A stretch of 11,049 bases of DNA from Methylococcales bacterium (lineage in GTDB: Bacteria; Pseudomonadota; Gammaproteobacteria; Methylococcales; Methylomonadaceae). Under the pieces are notes generated by a model. The model worked only from the letters and a program-made list of their open reading frames with translations, was not told where the DNA came from and made no database searches. Below, piece after piece: positions 1 through 6,414 of this stretch. How positions within the stretch are numbered: the stretch's first letter is position 1; each line of letters begins with the position of its first letter. The DNA lies in NCBI GenBank assembly GCA_009692395.1, contig SHZG01000070.1, positions 1 through 11,049 on the forward strand, read 5' to 3'. A program made the translations under genes and the position numbers.

Positions 1-198
1 CACCACAACCCCCTAAACTGGGCGACATGGTACGCATAATCTCAGGCTTTGGCGGCTTCTTAGGTAGAAAAAGTGATGGCTTCCCAGGTGCTAAAACCTT
101 ATGGGAAGGCATGGAAAAAGTCAGGCATTACGCTTTCGGTATCGAAATCACTAGGGCGGTTTATGCTAACTCTGATTGAGTTGTGGGTAATCGTGTGG
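1..198 (+). mobile_element. Left IS copy, 3' end
   Basis: Positions 53-198 match the reverse complement of 10904-11049 over 146 bases with one mismatch. Similarity stops abruptly on the inner side at 198 and 10904. In the right copy that point coincides with the place where a methyltransferase reading frame is lost, so it is taken as the IS end, to within a few bases. The terminal bases read TTGTGGGTAATCGTGTGG. The 5' end, the opposite terminal repeat and any target duplication lie outside the window. Confidence 0.7.
3..179 (+). CDS. IS4-family transposase, C-terminal end (5' part outside window)
   Basis: This is the last 58 codons of a transposase gene that enters from the left edge and stops at TGA 177-179. 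The peptide contains LGDMVRIISGFGGFLGRKSDG followed by KTLWEGMEKVRHYAFGI. The pattern GGFLGRKxDGxPGxKTLWxG is characteristic of the C-terminus of IS4-family DDE transposases; this is family knowledge, not a search result. The catalytic DDE residues lie upstream and cannot be seen. The same sequence returns inverted at the right end of the window with one base difference (A at 150, Thr codon, against G, Ala codon). Whether this copy is active cannot be judged from its 3' end. Confidence 0.8.
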   Translation, partial: PQPPKLGDMVRIISGFGGFLGRKSDGFPGAKTLWEGMEKVRHYAFGIEITRAVYANSD

Positions 199-506
199 AT
201 TATGCCCCAGCAGATAAGGTGCGGCACTGAGAAAGTCATTCAACTCGCGTAGTACGGAGTGAATTGTCTTGGCGGTAATATTATTTTTGTGAAAGGTTTT
301 ATTTTAAAAAACACCCGCGATGGCAAATATGTCACCGTTTTTTGTACTTTCTCAATCTAAACTGGCAATATCATCGTTGATTTGGGCTTGCTCCGTGGAT
401 ATAAACTCTTGATGTGCCATGATGAATAAAAAGTGGCAATTCTATGTCAAACCATTGATGTTCACCTAATTATCAACGAACATTGTGAGCTATACTCAAA
501 AGTCAG

Positions 507-719
507 CTACAAACAAGTGAGTGGTTTTGGTAAGCCTGCTAATTTACAGGCATCACGAAGTGGTGCGTCAGAAAATAAGCCGCTAACAACGTTGGGTTGG
601 TATGATGATACGTTATGCCACACTTGACCAAAACTCAGCGCGTTTTCAATGGCAAAACGTAGTTCACCACTGTGCATGGCTTCGGATTGTTGAATAGCAA
701 TTCAAGCATCAATAAAGCT
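507..719 (-). pseudogene. Possible remnant of a TPM-domain protein gene
   Basis: Read on the minus strand from 719, the peptide begins SFIDA, meets a TGA stop at 704-702, then continues IAIQQSEAMHSGELRFAIE and NALSFGQVWHNVSS, ending at a TAG at 509-507. The pattern A(I/A)xxxEaxHxGELRFAIExAL resembles the start of TPM-domain (YgcG/Psb32-like) membrane-associated proteins as I recall them. After VWHNVSS the expected continuation is lost, which would suggest a frameshift or rearrangement. There is no full-length frame and no clear ribosome binding site. The alternative is a chance open frame of 64 codons. The assignment is weak. Confidence 0.25.
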
Positions 720-742
720 TAAACATGGTGAAGCCTTTAGGG

Positions 743-797
743 TTAAGTTGAGGGGATGTTGCGCGAATAAATTCGCGCCCCATAGGCATCAACTTAA
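743..797. repeat. Nested palindromic repeat (two stacked stems)
   Basis: The outer arms TTAAGTTGA (743-751) and TCAACTTAA (789-797) are perfect inverted repeats. Inside them GCGCGAAT (761-768) and ATTCGCGC (771-778) form a second perfect stem with an AA loop. The element resembles dispersed intergenic palindromes and would fold in RNA from either strand. Confidence 0.6.
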
Positions 798-818
798 GAA
801 ATTTCAACAAGATAATCG

Positions 819-866
819 TTACAACGCTCTGCGTTGTAATGCCATCGAAGACACTCTAGCGTCTTC
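819..866. repeat. Two adjacent hairpins downstream of the oxidoreductase gene
   Basis: The first stem is TTACAACGC (819-827) / GCGTTGTAA (831-839), perfect, with a TCT loop. The second is GAAGACACT (847-855) / AGCGTCTTC (858-866), with one mismatched position. Both belong to the same ACGC...GCGT-type repeat class as those at 2148-2259. They begin 18 bases past the stop of the minus-strand oxidoreductase gene, so they could end or stabilise the operon transcript. There is no clear U-tract, so a classic intrinsic terminator is not supported. Confidence 0.55.
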
Positions 867-884
867 ATGATATGTATCAAAGAG

Positions 885-2126
885 CTACTGTTGCGTAACA
901 GATTCCGCGTAGGTTTTGCCAAAAATTAAGCCATCTCTTAGGGTAGCAAGATTGGTTTCTTGTTCCAGTAATTCTTGATACCACGAACCGTCTGCGGTGT
1001 CGCCGTATAATACTGCGCCTATTAACTTATTATTTTTAAGAACCAGTTTTTTATAAATACCTAGCGCGGGGTCGGAAAAAATCAGGCTTTCTGTGCGGGT
1101 ATCACCTTGAAAATCGCCGATAGAAAATAAATGAATGCCTGTGACTTTGAGTTTAGTGGCTGTGGGTAGGGTGATGTAACCTGCCACACCGTGTGCGCTG
1201 AGATGATTGGCACAGACTTTGGCTTGTTCAAATAAGGGCGCGACTAAGCCGAAAGTATCGCCGCGATGTTGAATACATTCACCGACTGCGTAAACACTGG
1301 GGTCGTAACTTTGCAGCGTATCATCGACGACAATGCCACGTTCACAATACAGCCCTGCTTGTTGCGCTAAGGTGATGTTAGGACGGACACCAATCGCCAT
1401 AATGAATAAATCACAGTCTAGTTCACTGCCGTCTTCAAACTGGACTCGGGTGATGTGGTTATGTTTATCACCGAGTAAGCCGCTGAGTTTAGCTGCCATT
1501 TTGAATTTGATGCCTTTGTTCTCTAACTCTGTTTGTAGCAGCAGACCCGCAGGTTTGTCCATTTGCCGATTTAATAACACCGAATTATTATGAATCACGG
1601 TGACATCCATGCCGCGTAATACTAAGCCGTTCGCCGCTTCTAAACCCAATAAACCACCGCCTAATACCACGGCTTTTTTATGGCTACGGCTATAATCCAG
1701 CATTTTATTGACATCGAAAATATCACGAAAACTAATCACGCCGTCTAGGTCATTACCAACCACATCGGGTACGATGGCTTTTGATCCTGTGGCAATGAGT
1801 AATCTATCGTAATTAGCGGTAGTACCATCTTTAGCAATGACTTTTTGAATGCCGCGTTCAATACTTATCACCGCTTTGGCTTCACCTGCATGAAGGGTGA
1901 TGTTGTTGTCGATGTACCATTGACGGTTATTAATCACGATGTCTTCAATGGTTTTATCACCTGCTAACACTGCTGATAACATGATGCGGTTGTAGTTGCC
2001 GTAAGGTTCAGCACCGAAGACGGTAATATCGTATTTATCAGGCGCGGCACTGAGCAGTTCTTCAATGGTACGCATACCTGCCATACCATTACCAATGACG
2101 ACTAATTTTTGTTTGGATGCCTGCAT
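885..2126 (-). CDS. NirB/NasC-like FAD-dependent NAD(P)H oxidoreductase
   Basis: This 413-residue protein is a pyridine-nucleotide-disulfide-type FAD oxidoreductase closely resembling the N-terminal FAD module of NirB. Visible motifs are the FAD-binding VVIGNGMAG (Gly 12, 14, 17), ATGSK at 112-116, the NAD(P)H-binding VVLGGGLLGLEAA at 153-165, and the second FAD motif VYAVGEC at 278-284. The C-terminal part (about 320-405) matches the NirB-type dimerisation/rubredoxin-reductase-like region. It ends there, without the BFD-type [2Fe-2S] domains that follow in NirB. Placed directly after nasA, it most likely passes electrons from NAD(P)H to nitrate reductase, the role of NasC in Klebsiella; that role is inferred from context. 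The start at 2126 follows TAGGTAGAACT, a modest Shine-Dalgarno. A 183-bp gap full of palindromes separates it from nasA. It acts in the cytoplasm. Confidence 0.88.
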   Translation of the reverse strand: MQASKQKLVVIGNGMAGMRTIEELLSAAPDKYDITVFGAEPYGNYNRIMLSAVLAGDKTIEDIVINNRQWYIDNNITLHAGEAKAVISIERGIQKVIAKDGTTANYDRLLIATGSKAIVPDVVGNDLDGVISFRDIFDVNKMLDYSRSHKKAVVLGGGLLGLEAANGLVLRGMDVTVIHNNSVLLNRQMDKPAGLLLQTELENKGIKFKMAAKLSGLLGDKHNHITRVQFEDGSELDCDLFIMAIGVRPNITLAQQAGLYCERGIVVDDTLQSYDPSVYAVGECIQHRGDTFGLVAPLFEQAKVCANHLSAHGVAGYITLPTATKLKVTGIHLFSIGDFQGDTRTESLIFSDPALGIYKKLVLKNNKLIGAVLYGDTADGSWYQELLEQETNLATLRDGLIFGKTYAESVTQQ

Positions 2127-2147
2127 AGTTCTACCTATAAATTATAG

Positions 2148-2259
2148 TTCCCATGCTCCAGCGTGGGAATTCATCCAGCAACGCTCCAGCGTTGTGTACC
2201 TAAAATACAAGAAGACGCTGGAGCGTCAACAGCGGCATTCCAACGCCAGAGCGTTGGAA
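2148..2259. repeat. Cluster of four ACGC-N4-GCGT palindromes between nasA and the oxidoreductase gene
   Basis: Four hairpins stand in tandem: TTCCCATGC/GCGTGGGAA (2148-2169, one mismatch, loop TCCA), CAACGC/GCGTTG (2179-2194, loop TCCA), GACGC/GCGTC (2214-2227, loop TGGA) and TTCCAACGC/GCGTTGGAA (2238-2259, loop CAGA). All share the core ACGC-4 bases-GCGT (the first with one substitution) and differ in their outer arms. They resemble REP-type intergenic repeats. They lie inside the presumed operon, so they would be transcribed and could affect mRNA stability or the ratio of the two flanking products. Confidence 0.7.
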
Positions 2260-2268
2260 CGATGTTAT

Positions 2269-2301
2269 AAACCTGCGAGGTTTACAAAACCTCGCAGGTT
2301 T
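2269..2301. repeat. Perfect 15-bp inverted repeat just past the nasA stop
   Basis: AAACCTGCGAGGTTT (2269-2283) is followed after ACA by its exact reverse complement AAACCTCGCAGGTTT (2287-2301). Each arm is itself nearly palindromic (AAACCT-GCG-AGGTTT). The element begins 8 bases beyond the nasA stop on the minus strand, so it would form a strong 3'-end hairpin in nasA mRNA. No T-run follows, so it is called a repeat rather than a terminator. Confidence 0.7.
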
Positions 2302-2309
2302 GTACGTCA

Positions 2310-4949
2310 TTACAACAAGGCTTTAATTTCAGGAATACAAGAACCGCAATTTGTTCCTGCTTTCAAACACTGCCCCACTTGTTGATGGGTTGTTAAGCCG
2401 TTTTCTTTAATCGCTGCTTTAATAGTTTTTTCACCGACATTAAAACACGCGCAGATAATCGCACCGACATCCCCACCACCTAAAGGCGGGCGACCTGACA
2501 ATAACGCCATGCGTTCTGCTTTGGTGAGTTCGGCTTTAGCAAATAGACTGGTCAACCAGCTGCGTTCAGGTAAATGATGGTCAGTGGCGATAAAAATAAC
2601 AGCCTCCAGTTTATTATCTATCAGCCGTGCGGCGCGGTATGTGCCTTTAGCGGCATCTTGATAGTCTTGCCATTGCAGAACGTCAGCAGTGCCATGACCC
2701 AAATTTTTCTTTACACCCTGTTGCCAATCTTCGGATAAAGTTTCCCCTGCTAACTCATAACGGTAAAAGCCATCGCCTTTAATTTTCACCCAATAATCCA
2801 TGTCGGTGATGTCTAACTCGCGCCGTGATAACACAAACCCCTGTCCCACAGGAACATAAGGTCGAATACGCACAGGCGTGTGTTTGCTTTCAGGTTGTTT
2901 AGAAATAGGATCATAAACAGGATTGACTAACGCGCCCATACGCCCATGACTCGCGTATTGCGCTGTCCAGTGCATAGGCACAAATATATTGCCTACGTTA
3001 TTTTCAGTCAGCTGCACGCGGGCAATCATCGAACCCCATTGGCTTTCAATGTGTGCCAAACCGTTCGCCTGCACACCGTACTGCGCGGCATCGGTGGGGT
3101 GAATTTCAACAAAGGGTTCAGGTCTGTGCTGATTTAATTTTGCCGCTAACGCAGTGCGCGTCATGGTGTGCCATTGATCGCGCAAGCGTCCTGTATTTAA
3201 AATCAGCGGGTAGTCAGCCGTAGGTGTGTTGACAGGTGGACGCGGTGTGACGGCAATAAATTGGGCTTTACCCGACGGGGTAAAAAACCCACCATCGGCA
3301 AAAAATCGCGCTCTGCCTTGTGGGTAAGCGGCATTAACAGGCCATTGTGTGGGTTGAAACTGGTCGTACTCAGTCGCGCTAATTTCCGCATAAGCTGATA
3401 TATCAAAATCACGCTGCCCGTTATTTTCAAAGCCTGATAACGCGGCGTGTTCACGGAAAATATCGACAGGGCTTTGATAGTTAAATTCAGCTTCAAAACC
3501 CATACGTTGTGCGACTTGCGTGATTATCCACCAATCAGGTTTTGCGACACCCGCAGGTTTAAATAACGCCCGTTGCCGTGAAATACGTCGTTCTGAATTA
3601 GTGACTGTGCCGTCTTTTTCACTCCAACCTTGAGCGGGTAATAAAACGTGGGCTAAAGCGGTGGTGTCGGTGTTAGCGATACAATCAGAAACGACAACAA
3701 ATTCACAACCTTGTAAGGCGTGTTTGACTTTATCCGCATTGGGTAAACTGACCACGGGATTAGTTCCCATAATCCACACGGCTTTAATTTTTCCCTCGTG
3801 AATGGCATCGAATAATTCAACCGCTGGGAGTCCTGCTTGTTTCGTCGTCTGTGGCGCGTTCCAAAAACGGGCGACTTTATCCACGTCAGAAAATTCAATA
3901 TGCGCGGCGAGTTGATGCGATAAACCACCCACTTCACGCCCACCCATTGCGTTAGGTTGTCCTGTTAATGAAAAGGGACCACTGCCGACTTTGCCTATTC
4001 TACCTGTGGCTAAATGGCAGTTGAGTATGGCGTTAACTTTGTCAGAACCCGATGAAGATTGGTTAATGCCTTGACTGTAGAGGCTTAACACTTTGTTGGT
4101 ACAGGTAAACCACTCATAAAAACACTGCACATCCTGCACACTAAGTTGGCAGTGTTCGGCGATTTGCTCAATGGAATACAACGACTGTTTTATATTCCCT
4201 AATGCTTTGCTAAAGCCTTCGGTATGGTCTGCTATATAAGCTAAATCCAGCGCGTTATGGTCATAAAGATAAGCCAGCAAGCCATTAAACAACCACGCAT
4301 CACTGCCACTGGCTAGCGGCAAATGCAAATCAGCAATATCACAACTGGCGGTACGGCGCGGATCAATAACGACAACTTTTAAGGCAGGATTAGCTTCTTT
4401 TGCAGCGCGTATGCGTTGAAAACTGACAGGATGACACCACGCAGCATTGGAGCCAATCAGAATAATCAGTTCCGCGTGTTCGTAATCTTCATAACAATTC
4501 GGCACGGTATCTGAACCGAATGCGCGTTTGTGTCCTACCACTGAGGACGACATACACAAGCGGCTATTGGTATCCATATTGCCGCTACCGATAAAGCCTT
4601 TCATCAGCTTGTTGGCAACGTAATAATCTTCGGTTAATAATTGACCTGAACCATAAAACGCCACCGCATTCGCACCGTGTTTTTCGATGACCGCCTTAAA
4701 TGATTCAGCAACTAAATCCAAGGCTTTTTCCCAACTGGCTTCTTGCCCATTCACTTGCGGCTGTAATAATCTGCCTTTTAATTCAATGGTCTCACCTAAG
4801 GCTGAGCCTTTAGAACACAATCGTCCAAAATTAGCAGAATGACTATCATCGCCGTTAATAGTGACTTGACGCTGGTTTGCATCGACTGTCGCGCTAATGC
4901 CACAGCCGACACCGCAATAAGGGCAGGTGGTTAAAATGGTTTTAGTCAT
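2310..4949 (-). CDS. nasA: Assimilatory nitrate reductase, large catalytic subunit
   Basis: This 879-residue molybdoenzyme of the DMSO-reductase superfamily reduces nitrate to nitrite in the cytoplasm. The N-terminal [4Fe-4S] ligands are visible in CPYCGVGCG (Cys9, 12, 16) with Cys45 in RLCSKG. The bis-MGD molybdenum ligand is expected to be Cys132 in NSRLCMSSSVVG. The core has the usual family blocks, including IMGTNPVVSLPNAD and VLLPAQGWSEKDGTVTNSERR. The molybdopterin-dinucleotide domain begins at PLILNTGRLRDQWHTMTRT (about 580-690). A C-terminal BFD-type [2Fe-2S] domain has Cys833, Cys835, Cys868 and Cys871 (CxC...CxxC). The length is close to Klebsiella NasA (about 866). Electrons probably arrive from the FAD protein encoded next. 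There is no signal peptide, which argues for the assimilatory rather than the periplasmic enzyme. The ATG at 4949 has no good Shine-Dalgarno (ACTAAAAACTA precedes it), but residues from Met1 onward fit the family N-terminus. Confidence 0.95.
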   Translation of the reverse strand: MTKTILTTCPYCGVGCGISATVDANQRQVTINGDDSHSANFGRLCSKGSALGETIELKGRLLQPQVNGQEASWEKALDLVAESFKAVIEKHGANAVAFYGSGQLLTEDYYVANKLMKGFIGSGNMDTNSRLCMSSSVVGHKRAFGSDTVPNCYEDYEHAELIILIGSNAAWCHPVSFQRIRAAKEANPALKVVVIDPRRTASCDIADLHLPLASGSDAWLFNGLLAYLYDHNALDLAYIADHTEGFSKALGNIKQSLYSIEQIAEHCQLSVQDVQCFYEWFTCTNKVLSLYSQGINQSSSGSDKVNAILNCHLATGRIGKVGSGPFSLTGQPNAMGGREVGGLSHQLAAHIEFSDVDKVARFWNAPQTTKQAGLPAVELFDAIHEGKIKAVWIMGTNPVVSLPNADKVKHALQGCEFVVVSDCIANTDTTALAHVLLPAQGWSEKDGTVTNSERRISRQRALFKPAGVAKPDWWIITQVAQRMGFEAEFNYQSPVDIFREHAALSGFENNGQRDFDISAYAEISATEYDQFQPTQWPVNAAYPQGRARFFADGGFFTPSGKAQFIAVTPRPPVNTPTADYPLILNTGRLRDQWHTMTRTALAAKLNQHRPEPFVEIHPTDAAQYGVQANGLAHIESQWGSMIARVQLTENNVGNIFVPMHWTAQYASHGRMGALVNPVYDPISKQPESKHTPVRIRPYVPVGQGFVLSRRELDITDMDYWVKIKGDGFYRYELAGETLSEDWQQGVKKNLGHGTADVLQWQDYQDAAKGTYRAARLIDNKLEAVIFIATDHHLPERSWLTSLFAKAELTKAERMALLSGRPPLGGGDVGAIICACFNVGEKTIKAAIKENGLTTHQQVGQCLKAGTNCGSCIPEIKALL

Positions 4950-4982
4950 TAGTTTTTAGTTTTAATTCAAACTGTTACATTC

Positions 4983-5102
4983 GTAGGTTGGATTAGATTT
5001 ATTGTAGCGATAGCGGAAATAAATCGTAACCCAACAAAGTACGGATGACTGTGCAATTGTTGGGTTACGCTATTCGACAAGCTCACAGCTAACCCAACCT
5101 AC
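4983..5102. repeat. 120-bp imperfect palindromic repeat between phzF and nasA
   Basis: The outer arms are GTAGGTTGG (4983-4991) and CCAACCTAC (5094-5102). An inner perfect 13-bp stem is CGTAACCCAACAA (5025-5037) / TTGTTGGGTTACG (5057-5069). Copies of a GTAGGTTGGGTT...AACCCAACCTAC element are widespread between genes in many proteobacteria. It fills nearly all of the 158-bp gap between the phzF stop and the nasA start, so any nasA leader would contain this structure. No separate nasA promoter could be identified here. Confidence 0.7.
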
Positions 5103-5107
5103 ATTTT

Positions 5108-6034
5108 TTATAGTTCAGGCACAGACATCACACCTTCTGCGACCATCACCGCCTCACCACCGACACGAATCGTGAGCGATTCTTCCTGTTTATTATCCAT
5201 TTCCAAGCTCAATACACTGCGACGACTGCGTTCATCGCCTCTGTCCACGGCAAAGGTGTAAGTACCTTTTTGCATAAAATCAAATGAACACAAATAAGCG
5301 GCAAACGCGCCCATTGCATTACCGACAGGTGGATCTTCCTGCAAGCCAATCCGTGAACCCAGCAAGCGCACGTTAAAATCAGCATCAGCAAATGGGTTTT
5401 TCGGTGAAAATAACAGAATTTCTTGTGCGGCGGTTTGTGGTGCGATGGATTGATTCCACGCGGCATCATTAAATCTGGCGTTTCTAACGCTGTCATATTG
5501 CCAGACGGGAATAACTAAATACGGCAGTCCACAGGAAACAAGGCGTGGTGCGTATTTATTGTGGTCAAGTTCTGAAACTTTTAAGGAGAGAAAACTAGCG
5601 ATGTCTTCATCTCTAGGTGTAAATCTATCCATAACAGCGGTTACTTTACTGCTAAACTGAACAAAAATTGGCTTGCCCTTTTCATCAGCGGTGATATTGA
5701 CCGCGACCGCACTGTCATTATGTTCAAAGAAAATCGGAGTAATGGCTTGGTTTAACATCAACTCGTCACAACTCGCCAACACAAACGCGGCGGCAATCAC
5801 AGGATGCCCAGCCGATTTTACTTCTGCGTGTGGCGAAAATATGTGCAGTACGCGCGTAGTGCTTTTTTTATGCGGATGGAACACAAACACCGTTTGCGAC
5901 AAATTCAACTCTTTGGCGATTAGCTGCATTTGCGTTTTGTTTAAACCCTCTGCATTAGGGAAAACCGCGATTTGCGCACCACTGAATATGGTTTTAGTAA
6001 ACACATCGGCAATATAATAGTTGTAGTCTTTCAT
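5108..6034 (-). CDS. PhzF-family isomerase/epimerase-like protein in the nitrite reductase operon
   Basis: This 308-residue protein has the PhzF (diaminopimelate-epimerase-like) fold signature. The N-terminal DVFT...FSG is followed by AVFPNAEGL...MQLIAKELNLSQTVFVF, then FSPHAEVKSAGHPVIAAAFVL (His77) and LGSRIGLQEDPPVGNAMGAFAAYL (Asp234 in the EDP motif). Length is as usual for the family. In characterised PhzF the catalytic acid is Glu in NLSE(S/T)xF; here that position is Gln47 (NLSQTVF), and the normal GGNP is SGAQ. A classical PhzF isomerisation is therefore doubtful and the substrate is unknown. Its ATG overlaps the nirD stop by 4 bases (ATGA), preceded by AGGGAG at good spacing, so it is translationally coupled to nirBD. 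There are no phenazine genes nearby. A function tied to nitrite reduction is inferred only from position. Confidence 0.88.
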   Translation of the reverse strand: MKDYNYYIADVFTKTIFSGAQIAVFPNAEGLNKTQMQLIAKELNLSQTVFVFHPHKKSTTRVLHIFSPHAEVKSAGHPVIAAAFVLASCDELMLNQAITPIFFEHNDSAVAVNITADEKGKPIFVQFSSKVTAVMDRFTPRDEDIASFLSLKVSELDHNKYAPRLVSCGLPYLVIPVWQYDSVRNARFNDAAWNQSIAPQTAAQEILLFSPKNPFADADFNVRLLGSRIGLQEDPPVGNAMGAFAAYLCSFDFMQKGTYTFAVDRGDERSRRSVLSLEMDNKQEESLTIRVGGEAVMVAEGVMSVPEL

Positions 6035-6414
6035 GCGCTGACTCCCTGTTGCTGTGCATTAGTGCTGTTTTCAATCAGCGCGACTAAGTGGGTATCGACT
6101 TGTACTCTACCGTTCTCAATCTGGCAGGCATAAACAGGTACAGTGACGGTATCATCTTCTAAACAAGCCCCTGTTTGTAAATCGAAATGTTCTTTATATA
6201 AGGGTGAGGCAACCACTTTGTGACCCTTAATATCACCAATAATACCGCGTGATAATACATTGGCTTTACCGATGGGGTCGTAATTATTAATCGCGTAAAC
6301 GCCTTGCTCATCAGTAGGCAGATAAAAAATTGCCACTTGCACGCCATTTACCAAGGCACACACGCCTGAATTTTCTTGTAAATCCGACACGCTACACACG
6401 TCTGTCCACTGCAT
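6031..6414 (-). CDS. nirD: Assimilatory NAD(P)H nitrite reductase, small subunit
   Basis: This 127-residue protein has a Rieske-like fold and is the usual partner of NirB in cytoplasmic siroheme nitrite reductase. Recognisable blocks are WTDVCSVSDLQENSGVCALV, GVYAINNYDPIGKANVLSRG, and the segment ASPLYKEHFDLQTGACLED. The two Rieske cluster motifs (CxH and CxxH) are absent: NNYDPIGK stands at the first site and PLYKEHFD, with only His76, at the second. This is normal for NirD of the E. coli type, which binds no cluster, so it is not a defect. Its ATG shares one base with the nirB stop (TAATG at 6416-6412), with AGAGGTGG upstream inside nirB. Its own stop overlaps the phzF start. Dosage is thus probably matched to NirB by coupling. 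Confidence 0.93.
   Translation of the reverse strand: MQWTDVCSVSDLQENSGVCALVNGVQVAIFYLPTDEQGVYAINNYDPIGKANVLSRGIIGDIKGHKVVASPLYKEHFDLQTGACLEDDTVTVPVYACQIENGRVQVDTHLVALIENSTNAQQQGVSA

Larger units (their letters stand above)
199..884. other. 686-bp stretch without an intact gene
   Basis: No reading frame here looks like a complete functional gene. A plus-strand frame at 433-627 has no recognisable content and opposes a minus-strand frame with some coding character (507-719). Stops interrupt all frames of 199-430. The right part, from about 740, is a run of hairpin-forming repeats. The stretch looks like decayed sequence next to an IS insertion. Confidence 0.5.

Noticed and set aside
433..627. 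A 64-aa plus-strand frame
   Set aside because: It has no recognisable motif, no clear ribosome binding site, and an opposing minus-strand frame with better coding character.
2148..2301. CRISPR array
   Set aside because: The repeats are short palindromes with variable arms and irregular spacing. There is no uniform repeat-spacer pattern and there are no cas genes.
2269..2301. Rho-independent terminator after nasA
   Set aside because: The stem is strong, but no run of T follows on the minus strand, and the downstream gene appears functionally linked to nasA.
6031..6414. Loss of the Rieske cluster ligands in NirD as a defect
   Set aside because: NirD proteins of assimilatory nitrite reductase normally lack these ligands.
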